From Halobacteriovorax marinus (GTDB lineage Bacteria > Bdellovibrionota > Bacteriovoracia > Bacteriovoracales > Bacteriovoracaceae), in contig MAAO01000006.1 of assembly GCA_002163155.1 (NCBI GenBank), positions 682,001 to 746,000 on the forward strand: a stretch of 64,000 bases of DNA. The letters run 5' to 3'. Below are positions 9,007 to 18,591 of this stretch, piece after piece (within the stretch, counting starts at the first letter, position 1; every line of letters starts with the position of its first letter). The notes under the pieces were generated by a model, which was not told the DNA's origin, searched no databases, and was given only the letters and a program-made list of their open reading frames with translations. Made by a program: the position numbers and the translations under genes.

Positions 9007-10119
9007 TTATTTTAAAACTTTTTCTATTTCAGTTCTTACATTCTTATTTTTCTCATAGTTACTAAGGATTTGGTTATAAGCAGACTTAACCTCATCATTT
9101 AACTTAAAAGATACTTGCTTAAAGATTCCAATTTTTTCTTGATCTTGAAAATCGTGGATTCTGTCTAAATTCTTTTTAAAGCCTTTATCGTGATTTGCGT
9201 AAGAGCCTCTTGTGTCTGCAAAGCGACAAGTTTCAGCTATAGAGCCTGAATTATACTTTCCGGCCCAAGTTCCTCTGATGAGTTTAGCGTAATCAAGTTT
9301 CTTAGTTGTTGGATGCTTTAAGCATTTCATCCAAGAACTCCATCTCTTCTTCTTAACACTTCCTCTGAACCACATTTTCTTCTTCGAACGACTGTTCCAG
9401 TTATATAGAACTGGCTTATAACCTTGCATTAAAAAGTTCACACCATAACGAACAGTTTTACGAAATGATTTATACTGCTCTTTAGCGAGGAAAGTTTCAT
9501 AGTGCCAACGAATACTTAATTGCATTGCTCCGATATCAGACCCATCACCACCACGGATAATTTGTCTAATGACTTGGTCATCAGCAACTTTGTCACAGTC
9601 TGGAAAGAAAGGACTGTCTCCATTCTTAAAGTATTTCGTAAAATTCTTATAAGTAGTAGACTTTAACTTCTTTGCTGCAAGTACTGAAGGCGTATATTTG
9701 GCATCCAGCTTCTCTTTAGTATAGGCATAGAGAATATCCCCACTACTGGCGTGTTGATTACAAAGACCTTTCGAATCATTTGTCTCTCTAAAGTGAAGGT
9801 ATAGTCCTTCGTGAAGAGGAACTGTCAGAGCGAGAGTTAAAAAAGCATAGTAGGCCTTTTCATTCCCTTCATCTAAGAGAAACTTTGCTCTCTTATGCGC
9901 CTCTTGAATAATAGTTTTTACAAATTCTGAACCGTAGGCGAGTTTGGCCGCATCAGTATTCTTAAAAATAGGACCATCAAGAACTGCCCCGGGGTCTATT
10001 GTCGTCATCATTTTATCGAGTACTTTAACTCTCGCAATTTCACTTTGCTCTGTGGCCGCAAAGCCCGCCAGTGAATTAAGGATGACCAAAGTACTGATCG
10101 TTTTCTTTAAAAGACTCAT
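9007..10119 (-). CDS. secreted lysozyme-fold (GH23-like) protein
   Basis: 370 residues with a signal peptide ending near FAATEQ (about residue 22). HEG at 103-105 gives a candidate catalytic Glu104, followed by GSDIGAMQLSIRW (194-205), the G-x-M/L-Q segment typical of soluble lytic transglycosylases. The C-terminal part contains an N-x-G...C-R...N-H-D-K-G-F block that is also found, as N-G-G...C-R-W...N-D-K-G-W, in the divergent 10278 protein. The two are therefore distant paralogues. The likely action is cleavage of peptidoglycan glycan strands in the periplasm or in prey. The long basic region W-F-R-G-S-V-K-K-K-R-W at about residue 250 is unlike housekeeping Slt proteins. Confidence 0.65.
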   Translation of the reverse strand: MSLLKKTISTLVILNSLAGFAATEQSEIARVKVLDKMMTTIDPGAVLDGPIFKNTDAAKLAYGSEFVKTIIQEAHKRAKFLLDEGNEKAYYAFLTLALTVPLHEGLYLHFRETNDSKGLCNQHASSGDILYAYTKEKLDAKYTPSVLAAKKLKSTTYKNFTKYFKNGDSPFFPDCDKVADDQVIRQIIRGGDGSDIGAMQLSIRWHYETFLAKEQYKSFRKTVRYGVNFLMQGYKPVLYNWNSRSKKKMWFRGSVKKKRWSSWMKCLKHPTTKKLDYAKLIRGTWAGKYNSGSIAETCRFADTRGSYANHDKGFKKNLDRIHDFQDQEKIGIFKQVSFKLNDEVKSAYNQILSNYEKNKNVRTEIEKVLK

Positions 10120-10277
10120 TTTATCTCCTAATATTATTCTAAATATCTGAAATTTAAGAATTTATAACGTGTTGCGCAAGTAAATCCTAGGGAAATGTTT
10201 GCGCACTGTATTATTTTCACAAATCCCTTATAATTAAGACCTATAATTAAGTACTTAGCGTTCTAGGAAGGAACTCA

Positions 10278-12062
10278 ATGAAAAGAATTATGACTTTAAT
10301 ACTCTTGTTTTTAATCACACTGGCCCCAAACGTTACTGCGGCTCCTGACGATACTCCCGATTGGTGGAATTGTAACAACCGCACAAGTGGTGAGTGGAAG
10401 TTCGGTCGTGCTCCTGATGTGTGTGACATGGATAGTTTCATCGATTTAAATTATGTGAATAATGAATTTAGTGATTTCGTTTTCTATGACTCTGAAGATA
10501 GAGACAGTGAAAGAGAAAGGTATATGACTGAGGTTCACGCTCTTATAAATGAAGTGGCGAACTACTACTATAAAAAGAGAAGAAGTGAAGTCTCCGAGGC
10601 CGAGCTACAAGTCTTTCTAAGATCGGCCCTATCAATTGGTCATCAAGAGAGTTTTTGGAGTCATTATAGAACTCCAACTCACGGAAAAGTTCAGTTCATG
10701 CGAAGTGGTGGAGACTATGGTCACGGACATGGAATGTTTCAGGTGGATGATCGTTGGCATTTTCCTGCGATTAAAGATGGAACAGCGGCCAATATTGTCA
10801 TGAACATGATTTACTCCCTTGAGGAGTATTTCGATGCCTGGGAACGAGCTCCAGCTGCAGGATGCGCGGCTGAGGACGATTACGAAGCTCGCGGAAGATC
10901 AGCCTATAGTGCTTTTAACGGGGGACCAAGTCGTATTTGTCGTTGGACGAATCCAAACGACAGGTGGGCCCGAAATGATAAGGGCTGGTGGAGTAAGTAT
11001 CAAAATAGAGGATGGGAAAACTACATCCAAGATTTTGATAAAGTTTCCTCTGTTGATGTGGATTGTATCGTTCAAGGAAATGAAGGTTGTCTGAGAGATT
11101 CTGATGATGACGATGAACCACAAGTGGGAAGAATTTATAAGAGCGAAGCGGGAAAGTTCTGTTCATTTACAAATGGAGAGTTTGAGTGTGTTTCTCTCTT
11201 ACAAGACGCGAGTTGTTTAGCACTAAAGGGTGGAGATGACTTTGCAAATTATAGAGGAAGATTTAGAAGAATGCCCAAGGACTTTGAGGACGAGTACAAT
11301 TTTTCTGAAATTGATCGCCATGAAGTTTGTCACAATTTTTCAAATGATTTAACTAGAGTCTCAAAATCCATAAAGGTTCTAAAAAATATTAATCTTAGAA
11401 AGTCTCCCGCAGGAGCTTGGCTTGTGACAATTCCTGCTAACAGAGTTGTTCAGGTTTTAGACTTTAATTTAAAAAGCTCTTTTAAAGAAGAGCGCTACTA
11501 TAAAGTGAAATATAAGAATCACATTGGTTTTATCTACGCTGGAAATAAGGAAGACTCTAAGAGTTGGTCCCTTGAAGTTTCCGAGAAAGCAGAAGACCGA
11601 ACTATAGCCGCTAACTCTGATAAAGTTAGAGTTGTAGAAGAGAGTGGAGTTTCAGTTTATAGTGCTGATGGAACTCTCTTAAGAGAGTTAGTATTGGACG
11701 AAGTTATTGAAGTGATGGACTCTTCAGTATTAGGTTCTTTAAATGAAATTCGCTACGCCATAGGAAATGATGAATTTGTAAAAGCTGGTTTCTCTGGAGA
11801 CTTATACAATCTAGAAGAAGTGTTCAGTGTAATTAAGAAAACAAGAACACCAGTCTATAGAGTCGCAAGTCTTAGGAAGAAGACTTGGTGGAAGAAATTA
11901 AGATTATGTCCCTCTAAGAAGTGTAAGAAGAGCGGATCATTAAAGGGTCCTAGACTTTCTAAGAAAACTTTTCATGTGACAAGTCATCAAGGTGATTGGC
12001 TACTTATTGAACAAGGAAGTAAGAAGGGTTGGTTAAGAAGTAAGTACGTAGTCTACCAATAG
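10278..12062 (+). CDS. secreted lysozyme-fold (GH23-like) protein with C-terminal SH3-like domains
   Basis: 594 residues with a signal peptide cleaved near TAAPDD (residue 22). The lysozyme-like domain spans about 85-270: GHQESFW (Glu124 candidate acid), GHGMFQVDDRWHF (150-162) and AYSAFNGGPSRICRW. An acidic linker DSDDDDEP follows. Two bacterial SH3-like regions come next, one near 370-430 (NLRKSPAGAWLVTIPANRVVQVLDF) and one near 525-594, ending GWLRSKYVVYQ; such domains commonly bind cell wall. The start has a good GGAAGGA site. It lies divergent from a paralogous gene, with 158 bases of shared upstream region, and 7 bases before a C-x5-C-G protein. The probable role is muralytic. Confidence 0.72.
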   Translation: MKRIMTLILLFLITLAPNVTAAPDDTPDWWNCNNRTSGEWKFGRAPDVCDMDSFIDLNYVNNEFSDFVFYDSEDRDSERERYMTEVHALINEVANYYYKKRRSEVSEAELQVFLRSALSIGHQESFWSHYRTPTHGKVQFMRSGGDYGHGHGMFQVDDRWHFPAIKDGTAANIVMNMIYSLEEYFDAWERAPAAGCAAEDDYEARGRSAYSAFNGGPSRICRWTNPNDRWARNDKGWWSKYQNRGWENYIQDFDKVSSVDVDCIVQGNEGCLRDSDDDDEPQVGRIYKSEAGKFCSFTNGEFECVSLLQDASCLALKGGDDFANYRGRFRRMPKDFEDEYNFSEIDRHEVCHNFSNDLTRVSKSIKVLKNINLRKSPAGAWLVTIPANRVVQVLDFNLKSSFKEERYYKVKYKNHIGFIYAGNKEDSKSWSLEVSEKAEDRTIAANSDKVRVVEESGVSVYSADGTLLRELVLDEVIEVMDSSVLGSLNEIRYAIGNDEFVKAGFSGDLYNLEEVFSVIKKTRTPVYRVASLRKKTWWKKLRLCPSKKCKKSGSLKGPRLSKKTFHVTSHQGDWLLIEQGSKKGWLRSKYVVYQ

Positions 12063-12069
12063 GACTTAG

Positions 12070-12783
12070 ATGAAGAAGCTATTTGTTTTTACTATTGTTG
12101 GATTGACCGCCCTCTTTTTGAGTTCTCAATTCTTTGAATCAAGTTCTAAGAGCGAGGACTTATCTGTGAGCTCAATTACTAGTGACAAGACTCAAACGAA
12201 AACTCTTCGCTCTGTGGCCTCAGTTGAGCTTGGTCAAAAATTAAAACAATTAGATGATTTAGAGAACTGCTTAGATAGTAGAAAATGTGGTTTTTCTAAT
12301 TCTGACTCTAGAGAGTATGACCTTGAAGTTGGAAGGGCGATTAAAGTTGAACTAGAAAAACTCTACGAATATATTAGTGATGAAGAAATTGAAGATGAAT
12401 GGGTGAGTGAATTAGGCAGAAGATACATCCAGTTCGAAGACGGACATATAAAGGAAGCGGCCTTAATGCTCCTGAGCACTCAAGCACCTAGCGATAAAAA
12501 TCTGGAAGTGGTTCTATCTGAAGTGATTTCCTTTCATTCAGCACCTTTAGTTGAGCTTGGACTCTTAGAGCTCACAAAGTATAAAACGCCAGTTTGGAAC
12601 AGACGAATAGATGAGAGTTTTATGAAGAATTTAAATTCAGGTAGTCTGGTGGTGAGACAACTTCTTGCTAAGAAGATTTCTCAATTTCTCACGAATGATA
12701 ATAGAGCTATGTATAAGGAATTTGCTGCGACAACCAATGACAGTAAAGTCAAAAGATATATTGAAGCAGCATTATCTAAGTAA
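12070..12783 (+). CDS. secreted helical protein with C-x5-C-G motif (paralogue of 8029 gene)
   Basis: 237 residues with a signal anchor (residues 3-19, VFTIVGLTALFLSSQFF). The motif C67-x5-C73-G is followed by an acidic helical domain rich in Leu/Glu, compatible with HEAT-like repeats (LGRRYIQFEDGHIKEAALMLLS; LVVRQLLAKKISQFL). The start is 7 bases after the lysozyme-like gene stop, so the two are co-transcribed. No known family is recognised. Its similarity to the 8029 protein in motif, signal anchor and operon position is the main clue. Function is unknown; a partner of the adjacent muralytic enzyme is inferred. Confidence 0.6.
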   Translation: MKKLFVFTIVGLTALFLSSQFFESSSKSEDLSVSSITSDKTQTKTLRSVASVELGQKLKQLDDLENCLDSRKCGFSNSDSREYDLEVGRAIKVELEKLYEYISDEEIEDEWVSELGRRYIQFEDGHIKEAALMLLSTQAPSDKNLEVVLSEVISFHSAPLVELGLLELTKYKTPVWNRRIDESFMKNLNSGSLVVRQLLAKKISQFLTNDNRAMYKEFAATTNDSKVKRYIEAALSK

Positions 12784-12796
12784 AATACCTTTTAAA

Positions 12797-13687
12797 TTAA
12801 AATATTGATTGGCAGCTCTTATCTTTGTAAGAGTATTCTTTGACTTCACTTAGAGGAACAATTTCAATTCCTTTTCTCTTAGCTGCTTTAATAAAAATTT
12901 CAGTCGCTTCAATACTTCTTTCGTGAATATCGTGAAGTAGAGCTACTCCTCCACCAAAAGGATATTTGATTTTATACTTCTTCATTTTATATTTAGTGTT
13001 ACCAAAAATCGTTCTCTTTACTACGTGTCTATAGGCAGTACCACCTACGACGTGGGCCATAATATTACTAGCGATCTGCTCTTTAGTAATGGTTGGAACC
13101 CAATCAGAAGTATCAATGTCCCAAAAAGCAAAGTTAATACAGTTCTCACCATAAATGATGTCACTGACTTTCTTCATTACATTGAAGTGGTGGTAGAGTT
13201 TATTCTTTCCGTAAGCTCCGTAAGGAAAACGGTAATAACTTGAAATTTGATTTGAACCAAACTTTTCTTTTAGGCCTTCTAAGATAGATATCGACTTTAA
13301 AAGTTCACCTTGAAACTCGTCTTCAGTTTCATTGTTATTATTTTCATGATCGTGATCATGACTCGCAAGAATGTGACCTTCGTCTAAAATTCTTTGAATA
13401 ATTGGAAGTGTGCTTTCATTAATCTTTCTTGTAAGAACAAAGAAAGTGGCCTTAACATTTTCTTTTTTTAAAATATCTAAGAGTTTAGGAGTTCTCGTAA
13501 TATGAGGACCATCATCAAAAGTGAGAGCAACTTTATTCGACTTTTTAAGAGAAGCTGATCTATATTGATCAAAACCAACATCGACTCTAGGTCTATAAAG
13601 TAGTGAGTCTACTGGAAATTGCTTCATTTCAGCTGATATACTTAGTGAAGTAAAAAGTGCTAATGCACTCATCGCAATAATTTTCAT
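12797..13687 (-). CDS. secreted polysaccharide deacetylase (NodB homology domain)
   Basis: 296 residues with a signal peptide (1-19, cleaved near ISAEM). All carbohydrate-esterase-4 motifs are present in order: TFDDGP (56-61, Asp58 base and Asp59 metal), SHDHDH (His110 and His114 metal ligands), RFPYGAYG, FWDIDTSDW, and LLHDIH (catalytic His). The expected reaction is removal of N-acetyl groups from peptidoglycan GlcNAc/MurNAc or chitin-like sugars outside the cytoplasm. It is convergent with, and 13 bases from, the lysozyme-like/C-x5-C-G operon. In Bdellovibrio, prey-wall deacetylation and a deacetylation-specific lysozyme work together, so the neighbourhood may be a predation locus; that last step is inference. 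Confidence 0.88.
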   Translation of the reverse strand: MKIIAMSALALFTSLSISAEMKQFPVDSLLYRPRVDVGFDQYRSASLKKSNKVALTFDDGPHITRTPKLLDILKKENVKATFFVLTRKINESTLPIIQRILDEGHILASHDHDHENNNNETEDEFQGELLKSISILEGLKEKFGSNQISSYYRFPYGAYGKNKLYHHFNVMKKVSDIIYGENCINFAFWDIDTSDWVPTITKEQIASNIMAHVVGGTAYRHVVKRTIFGNTKYKMKKYKIKYPFGGGVALLHDIHERSIEATEIFIKAAKRKGIEIVPLSEVKEYSYKDKSCQSIF

Positions 13688-13765
13688 CTGTGTCTCCCAT
13701 TAATCCTCAAGCTTTGTAACCCAGTGAACTAACATTGTCGACACAGTGTGTAAAGATTCTCTATT

Positions 13766-14497
13766 TTAAAGCTTGAATGGGAGCTTCTTATAAACTTCAA
13801 CCCCTAGGCCATCCAACTTACATTGATAAACTAGGATTTCCACACCCACTTCATGGGCGAGAGTCAGTAGGCGAGCATACTCGGGATCAATATGGGAAGC
13901 CGGTGAAAAGGAAGTAACATCTTCACGTTGTACTATATACAACATGCAAGCGCGGATTCCCTGCTTTTTTAGAGAGGTCAATTCTAAGAGGTGTTTCTGA
14001 CCTCGTTCAGTGACGCCATCAGGAAAGAGAACAACTTGGTTGTCTCCTAGTAGTGTGACGTTTTTGACTTCAACATAGCATTGGTCAGTGGGAGAGGACT
14101 TTTCTCCATTATAGAGCCATATATCAATTCTACTGTTGCCAATTTTAGCTTCGGGCTTAAGTGTTTCATAACCTTGTAATTCTTTTATGACACCATTTTC
14201 AATCGCCTCTATGGAAATTCTATTGGGAATAGAGGTATTCACTCCAATCCAAGTTTCTCCGTTATGAGTCATCTCCAAAGAGTATTTTAGTTTCCGCTTA
14301 GGATTATCGTGATAGCTAATAATGACATCCCAATCTTTTTCCCAGCAAGTTGTCATGGCGCCTGTATTAGCAGTGTGGGCAATGATGATTTCACCTTTTT
14401 TATTTAGAGGTGTGTCTTCGAGCAATTCAATATCTGCCAGAAAACGTTTGTAGCGCTTGAGAATTTTTCCTTTAAATAAAGGGATTTCATATTTCAT
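13766..14497 (-). CDS. sfsA: SfsA family nuclease-like protein (sugar fermentation stimulation protein homologue)
   Basis: 243 residues, the usual SfsA length. It has an OB-like N-terminus (KGKILKRYKRFLADIEL), the AHTANTGAM segment, and a restriction-endonuclease-like core with RIDIWLY and CYVEVKNVTL (Asp and E-x-K) followed by FPDGVTERGQKHLLEL. The family was named for a stimulatory effect on maltose metabolism in E. coli and binds DNA; its enzymatic role is unsettled. It stands alone on the minus strand, divergent from an HD-GYP-like gene. Confidence 0.9.
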   Translation of the reverse strand: MKYEIPLFKGKILKRYKRFLADIELLEDTPLNKKGEIIIAHTANTGAMTTCWEKDWDVIISYHDNPKRKLKYSLEMTHNGETWIGVNTSIPNRISIEAIENGVIKELQGYETLKPEAKIGNSRIDIWLYNGEKSSPTDQCYVEVKNVTLLGDNQVVLFPDGVTERGQKHLLELTSLKKQGIRACMLYIVQREDVTSFSPASHIDPEYARLLTLAHEVGVEILVYQCKLDGLGVEVYKKLPFKL

Positions 14498-14642
14498 AAT
14501 TTGTCCGAGTGAAATTGTCGTATAAAATATATCTTTTAAATTTCATCTTGAAAAGATTGTCTTAATTTTCTGAGGGTTTTTTGCTGTCGAGAATTCATTT
14601 TAATGTTAAAATATCCTTTGATATTAACAAGATATAAGGTTT

Positions 14643-16001
14643 ATGAGCCAAGCACTAATAATCTCAAATAACGAAGTTTTAAGCGATCTCTATATAGTGA
14701 ATCTCGAAGTTTACACGGGAACAAATGTAACTATTAAGAGAAGTTGTGATGAGGCCATCAAACTACTAGAGCTTAATCCTGATTTTGACGTGATCATCTC
14801 TCTTTGTATGTTAGATGACATAGACAGTGGTGCCATCATTTATCAATATCTCATTGAAAATGATCTTGAAAACCCTCTCATTGTTATTGGTAAGAAAAGT
14901 GATGTCCCAAAAGAGGTCCCTCAAGTGGCCGGCAGTTACGATGTAAAAAGTCTCGTGCGAAATGTTGCAAGTGTCTTGCAGATCTCGGCCAAGGATATGG
15001 TGGATAGATCTGTACCTGAATATTATCCTGTTCCGATTAAACTCTTTTATAATGTGAATTCTGTTCCCTGTGATATTTACTATCGCGTAAAGAAGTCCAT
15101 GACAGATAGTGAGTATTTAAAAATTTTTACTAAAAGTGATGCTCCTTCTCCAGGAATAAAGAAGTACATTGATGAAGGAGTGCACACTCTCTATGTTGAT
15201 TCTACTATGAGACTAGAGATGATTAATCTTGCTAGTCAATGTATCTTAAGTGAATTGAAGGGCCTAGAAGCTGAAGGCGTGTCTGATGAGAAGAAGATCG
15301 AAATCGTCGAGCAGGGAATAGAGATTGTTTCAGATCGATTATTCCATGAAAAAGAAGTCAACGCAGAGATTATAGAAATTTCTAAAACTTGCATGAAGTC
15401 CGTAAAAGATGTCGTGGAAAATGCTCCAAAATTAAAGAATATTTTGAAGCTACTTACGTCTAATAGAGCAAGCTACTTATATTCTCATTCTATAATTGCA
15501 ACTTTTGTGGCCACTCATATTGTAAAAACAATTTCCTGGGGAGGAGAGAGTCATATTGATAAGATTAACTTTGTGTTCTTCTTTCACGATATGTTCTTAG
15601 CGCCTATTTATGCTAAACATCCTGATTTAAGATATGAAGAAGAAGCTCTCTTTAGTAATCAATTAAATGATGCAGAAAAAGAGACGATTCTTGATCACGC
15701 AAAACTCGCTGCTGATGCTCTCGCTAAATATCCTAGACTACCTCTAGGGGCCGATCAGATTATCCTACAACATCATGGAATGACCAATGGTCAGGGTTTT
15801 GCTATGAATTTTAAGGATGATATATCACCACTCGCAAAAGTTATGATCATTGCTGAAGCATTCACTGAAGAGCTACTTAAAACTCTTGAAGACTCTTCTG
15901 AGGTGGTGACTAAGAAGGAAATGATCAAGTCCATGCATAATCGATTTCCAAGACATACCTATAAAAAGATTATTGAGACTTTGACAGAAATTAAACTCTA
16001 A
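14643..16001 (+). CDS. degenerate REC + HD-GYP-like protein (paralogue A)
   Basis: 452 residues. The N-terminal 110 residues resemble a receiver domain that has lost the acidic pocket (ALIISNNEVLSDLY). A middle module (PIKLFYNVNSVPCDIYYRV, about 130-200) is shared with two other proteins in this window. The HD domain keeps HD (His315/Asp316) and QHH (His377/His378). The GYP signature is changed to GMTNGQGF, where intact enzymes have the R/F-x-D-G-x-G-Y/F-P form, so the third metal site or the c-di-GMP pocket is probably altered. It may sense or bind c-di-GMP without efficient hydrolysis. It is convergent with paralogue B, overlapping by 11 bases. Confidence 0.75.
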   Translation: MSQALIISNNEVLSDLYIVNLEVYTGTNVTIKRSCDEAIKLLELNPDFDVIISLCMLDDIDSGAIIYQYLIENDLENPLIVIGKKSDVPKEVPQVAGSYDVKSLVRNVASVLQISAKDMVDRSVPEYYPVPIKLFYNVNSVPCDIYYRVKKSMTDSEYLKIFTKSDAPSPGIKKYIDEGVHTLYVDSTMRLEMINLASQCILSELKGLEAEGVSDEKKIEIVEQGIEIVSDRLFHEKEVNAEIIEISKTCMKSVKDVVENAPKLKNILKLLTSNRASYLYSHSIIATFVATHIVKTISWGGESHIDKINFVFFFHDMFLAPIYAKHPDLRYEEEALFSNQLNDAEKETILDHAKLAADALAKYPRLPLGADQIILQHHGMTNGQGFAMNFKDDISPLAKVMIIAEAFTEELLKTLEDSSEVVTKKEMIKSMHNRFPRHTYKKIIETLTEIKL

Positions 16002-17361
16002 TAGATTTTTCTAATGCCTGAAGTGTTTCTTTAAAATTTCCTACATTATATTCAAATCTAAGTTGATCAAGAATTCTTATCTTATCTTCAGGCGTTCTCT
16101 TACTAATAGCAAAACGACAAACAAAAGTACTCGCTAGAATAAAAGCACATGAGTGAGCTGATAGTTTATTGACTGTCACTCCAAAGGGAAATCCTGTTCC
16201 ATCCGGTCTTTCATGTTGTTGAGCAATGACAAAATCAACTTCAGAATATCCCTGAAAATGTCTTGCAATCTCTGCGGCCTTTATAGGGTGGGTGAGAAAC
16301 TCATCTTGTTCATCTTTAGTAAACATTTGTAAATTTGGATCTTGTGGACCGTCCACTTTCATGAGGTCTTCATTTGAAAGGGTCGAATCTTGTAGTAGAG
16401 ACGCCAGTCCTAATTTCTTTCTAGAAAGATCTGATTTCCAGCCCAGATTATGTAGAATGGCCTCACAATAGTATGAAGTCATAATGGCCTGTTCTGCAAA
16501 ATCACCATTTTTAAACGGGATATCATCAAATAAATTTTTATAGTTACCCTGTTTTCTAAAAATGCGATCTGTCGTTTCTATAATTAAAGAACAGAGAGCT
16601 TGAATATCATCACTGACTCCAATCGCCCTAATATATTGCTGAATAATTAAAGCACCTCTAATTTGATTACCAAGGTATTTAACATTAGATTGATTTTTTT
16701 GAAGTAAGTTCTCTGTGACTTTCTTTATCCCTTCTTCCAACATGAGAATAAAATCATTCTTTCCAAGATAGAGGTTCTTAATATTCTTCTTAGCGTAAGT
16801 TTGAATTTTAGAGTGGGTATAAGGACGATTTCTCTTAATAATTTTAATAAACTTCGTTTGCGTCAGCTCTAGATAAACATCATAGGGAACAATTTTAAAC
16901 ATGTAGAAGTTTCTAATTCGCATGGGGAGAAGATCATCTCTGTCCATCTCTTCAATAGATTCTTCAAACTCTTCTTGCTTGGCCCAATCTAAGGATTGAC
17001 CAATGACATCTTTAAAATTTTCTGCATCGTAGGGATTATAAATAATCCCATTAATAGGATGATTATTATAGAGATCATCATCGACACGATCTTTGATGAA
17101 GGCCTTAGTTCCAATGAAAATTATAGGTCTCTCTCCAACGGTATCTAAAACTTCTTTACCAAGGAGTGAGGGATCATCATCTTTAATTGAAGCTTCAATC
17201 ATGACGATGGCAAATGGACCTTCATAAGAGAGATGCTCAAGGGCATCGTGTCCATTGAGAGCACAAATAAGTTCAACCTTGGGAAAGTTTCCCATAAATA
17301 GCTGACTCAACTTGGTCCATTCTTCTTTATTGTCACAAATGAATAATGCTTTCATGCCCAC
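15991..17361 (-). CDS. degenerate REC + HD-GYP-like protein (paralogue B)
   Basis: 456 residues with the same three-part layout as paralogue A: receiver-like domain (ALFICDNKEEWTKLSQLF), middle module (IRNFYMFKIVPYDVYLELTQ), and HD-GYP domain. The GYP end is good (HERPDGTGFPFG), but the metal-binding HD is Q324-D325, and the paired His of the downstream motif is Gln382-His383. It has thus lost different catalytic residues from paralogue A. Phosphodiesterase activity is unlikely; a c-di-GMP-binding or protein-interaction role fits better. The 3' ends of A and B overlap. Confidence 0.77.
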   Translation of the reverse strand: MGMKALFICDNKEEWTKLSQLFMGNFPKVELICALNGHDALEHLSYEGPFAIVMIEASIKDDDPSLLGKEVLDTVGERPIIFIGTKAFIKDRVDDDLYNNHPINGIIYNPYDAENFKDVIGQSLDWAKQEEFEESIEEMDRDDLLPMRIRNFYMFKIVPYDVYLELTQTKFIKIIKRNRPYTHSKIQTYAKKNIKNLYLGKNDFILMLEEGIKKVTENLLQKNQSNVKYLGNQIRGALIIQQYIRAIGVSDDIQALCSLIIETTDRIFRKQGNYKNLFDDIPFKNGDFAEQAIMTSYYCEAILHNLGWKSDLSRKKLGLASLLQDSTLSNEDLMKVDGPQDPNLQMFTKDEQDEFLTHPIKAAEIARHFQGYSEVDFVIAQQHERPDGTGFPFGVTVNKLSAHSCAFILASTFVCRFAISKRTPEDKIRILDQLRFEYNVGNFKETLQALEKSIRV

Positions 17362-17510
17362 CTTTTACTTATTTACTCTATAAGCGTAAATCAGAGACTA
17401 TCATATAATGATAACGCGAAATTATCACTTGATAAAACATTGATTTTAGGTATAAAAAGCCCTCCTACTTGATTTTTTTTTAAGTTTTTCTGCAACGACA
17501 ATTGGGCAAC

Positions 17511-18416
17511 ATGAACGATTTCTTAGAATTCTTCCAAAAACAATACGATGAAGCTAACGATAATGGAGAGTGTCGACGTATATTCCATGGGAGAGGACAG
17601 CTCTTTTCTGGTTTAGATTTCTTTAATATTGATCTCTACCATCCGGTAGTCTTCATCTCGCTCTTTAAAACGACTCCCTTTGAAGGAATTCTTAAGGAAG
17701 TAATAGATATTATTGGTAAGAACACTCCACTAGTTGTGCAAAGTAGAGTCGATGGAAAAATCTCTAGAGAATTCTATGGAGATGAACTCCCTCATCCCCA
17801 TGTTGTTTGTGAAAATGGGCTCAAGTACTTAGTAGATCTCTCATCTAATCAAAATACTGGACTCTTTTTAGATATGAAAGAAGGGAGATCTTGGCTTAGA
17901 GCAATTGCGAAAGAGAAAGATATATTAAACCTCTTCAGTTACACTTGCTCTCTCTCCGTTGCGGCCAAGGCCGGAGGAGCGAATAAAGTCGTAAATATTG
18001 ATCAAAAGAAATCCTTCTTAAGTATTGGGCGTGAAAACCACCGCTTAAATGATCTTGATGAATCTATCACTTATAGAAACTGGGATGCCCTCAAGTCTAT
18101 GAATCAAATCGGTCGCTATGGACCATTTGATTTAATCTTCTGTGATCCCCCTAGTAATCAGGGAAAGAGTTTCTTCTATAAGCGAGATTATAAGAAGTTG
18201 ATTAGAAAGGGAGGACGTCTCTTAAAAGAGAATGGTCTCTTTGTCGCTTGTTTGAATACCCCCTTTGAAAGTATAGAATTCTTGAAAACTCTCTTCTCTG
18301 AGGATGAGGGGCAGTGGAGACTTCTTGAAGTGATGTATTCTAGTGCTGATTTTCAAGAGGCCGACTGTGAGCAAGGTCTTAAAATTACAGTGTTTAAAAG
18401 AATCAATGACCTTTAA
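17511..18416 (+). CDS. SAM-dependent methyltransferase (RlmI/RlmL-like C-terminal type)
   Basis: 301 residues from the ATG at 17511; a TTG nine bases upstream (17502) is an alternative. The catalytic half has LNLFSYTCSLSVAAKAGG (SAM loop), VVNIDQKKSFLSIGREN, and DLIFCDPPSNQGKSFF, with the D-P-P-S motif of RNA base methyltransferases in the RlmI/RlmK group. The N-terminal ~100 residues lack an obvious PUA or THUMP domain. The likely substrate is a nucleotide in rRNA; which one cannot be read from sequence. It is monocistronic, with no clear Shine-Dalgarno site. Confidence 0.78.
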   Translation: MNDFLEFFQKQYDEANDNGECRRIFHGRGQLFSGLDFFNIDLYHPVVFISLFKTTPFEGILKEVIDIIGKNTPLVVQSRVDGKISREFYGDELPHPHVVCENGLKYLVDLSSNQNTGLFLDMKEGRSWLRAIAKEKDILNLFSYTCSLSVAAKAGGANKVVNIDQKKSFLSIGRENHRLNDLDESITYRNWDALKSMNQIGRYGPFDLIFCDPPSNQGKSFFYKRDYKKLIRKGGRLLKENGLFVACLNTPFESIEFLKTLFSEDEGQWRLLEVMYSSADFQEADCEQGLKITVFKRINDL

Positions 18417-18591
18417 AGTTGGCATATTTGAGAGTTCTGTCAAAGGTAAATTAAATTATATCTATGGACAAAATTAGCTAAATCATCTAAGTTTCAGCAC
18501 TTTATAATAGCTTATTTAAGATAATCCAAATGTCTTAAAGTAGAATAGTACTATAAGAGAAGAAATCACTTTAATTTGTGTGTGAGACTGA

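Noticed and set aside
10819-11166. Several open frames inside the lysozyme-like gene
   Set aside because: They are shadows of a gene with clear signal peptide and domain motifs.
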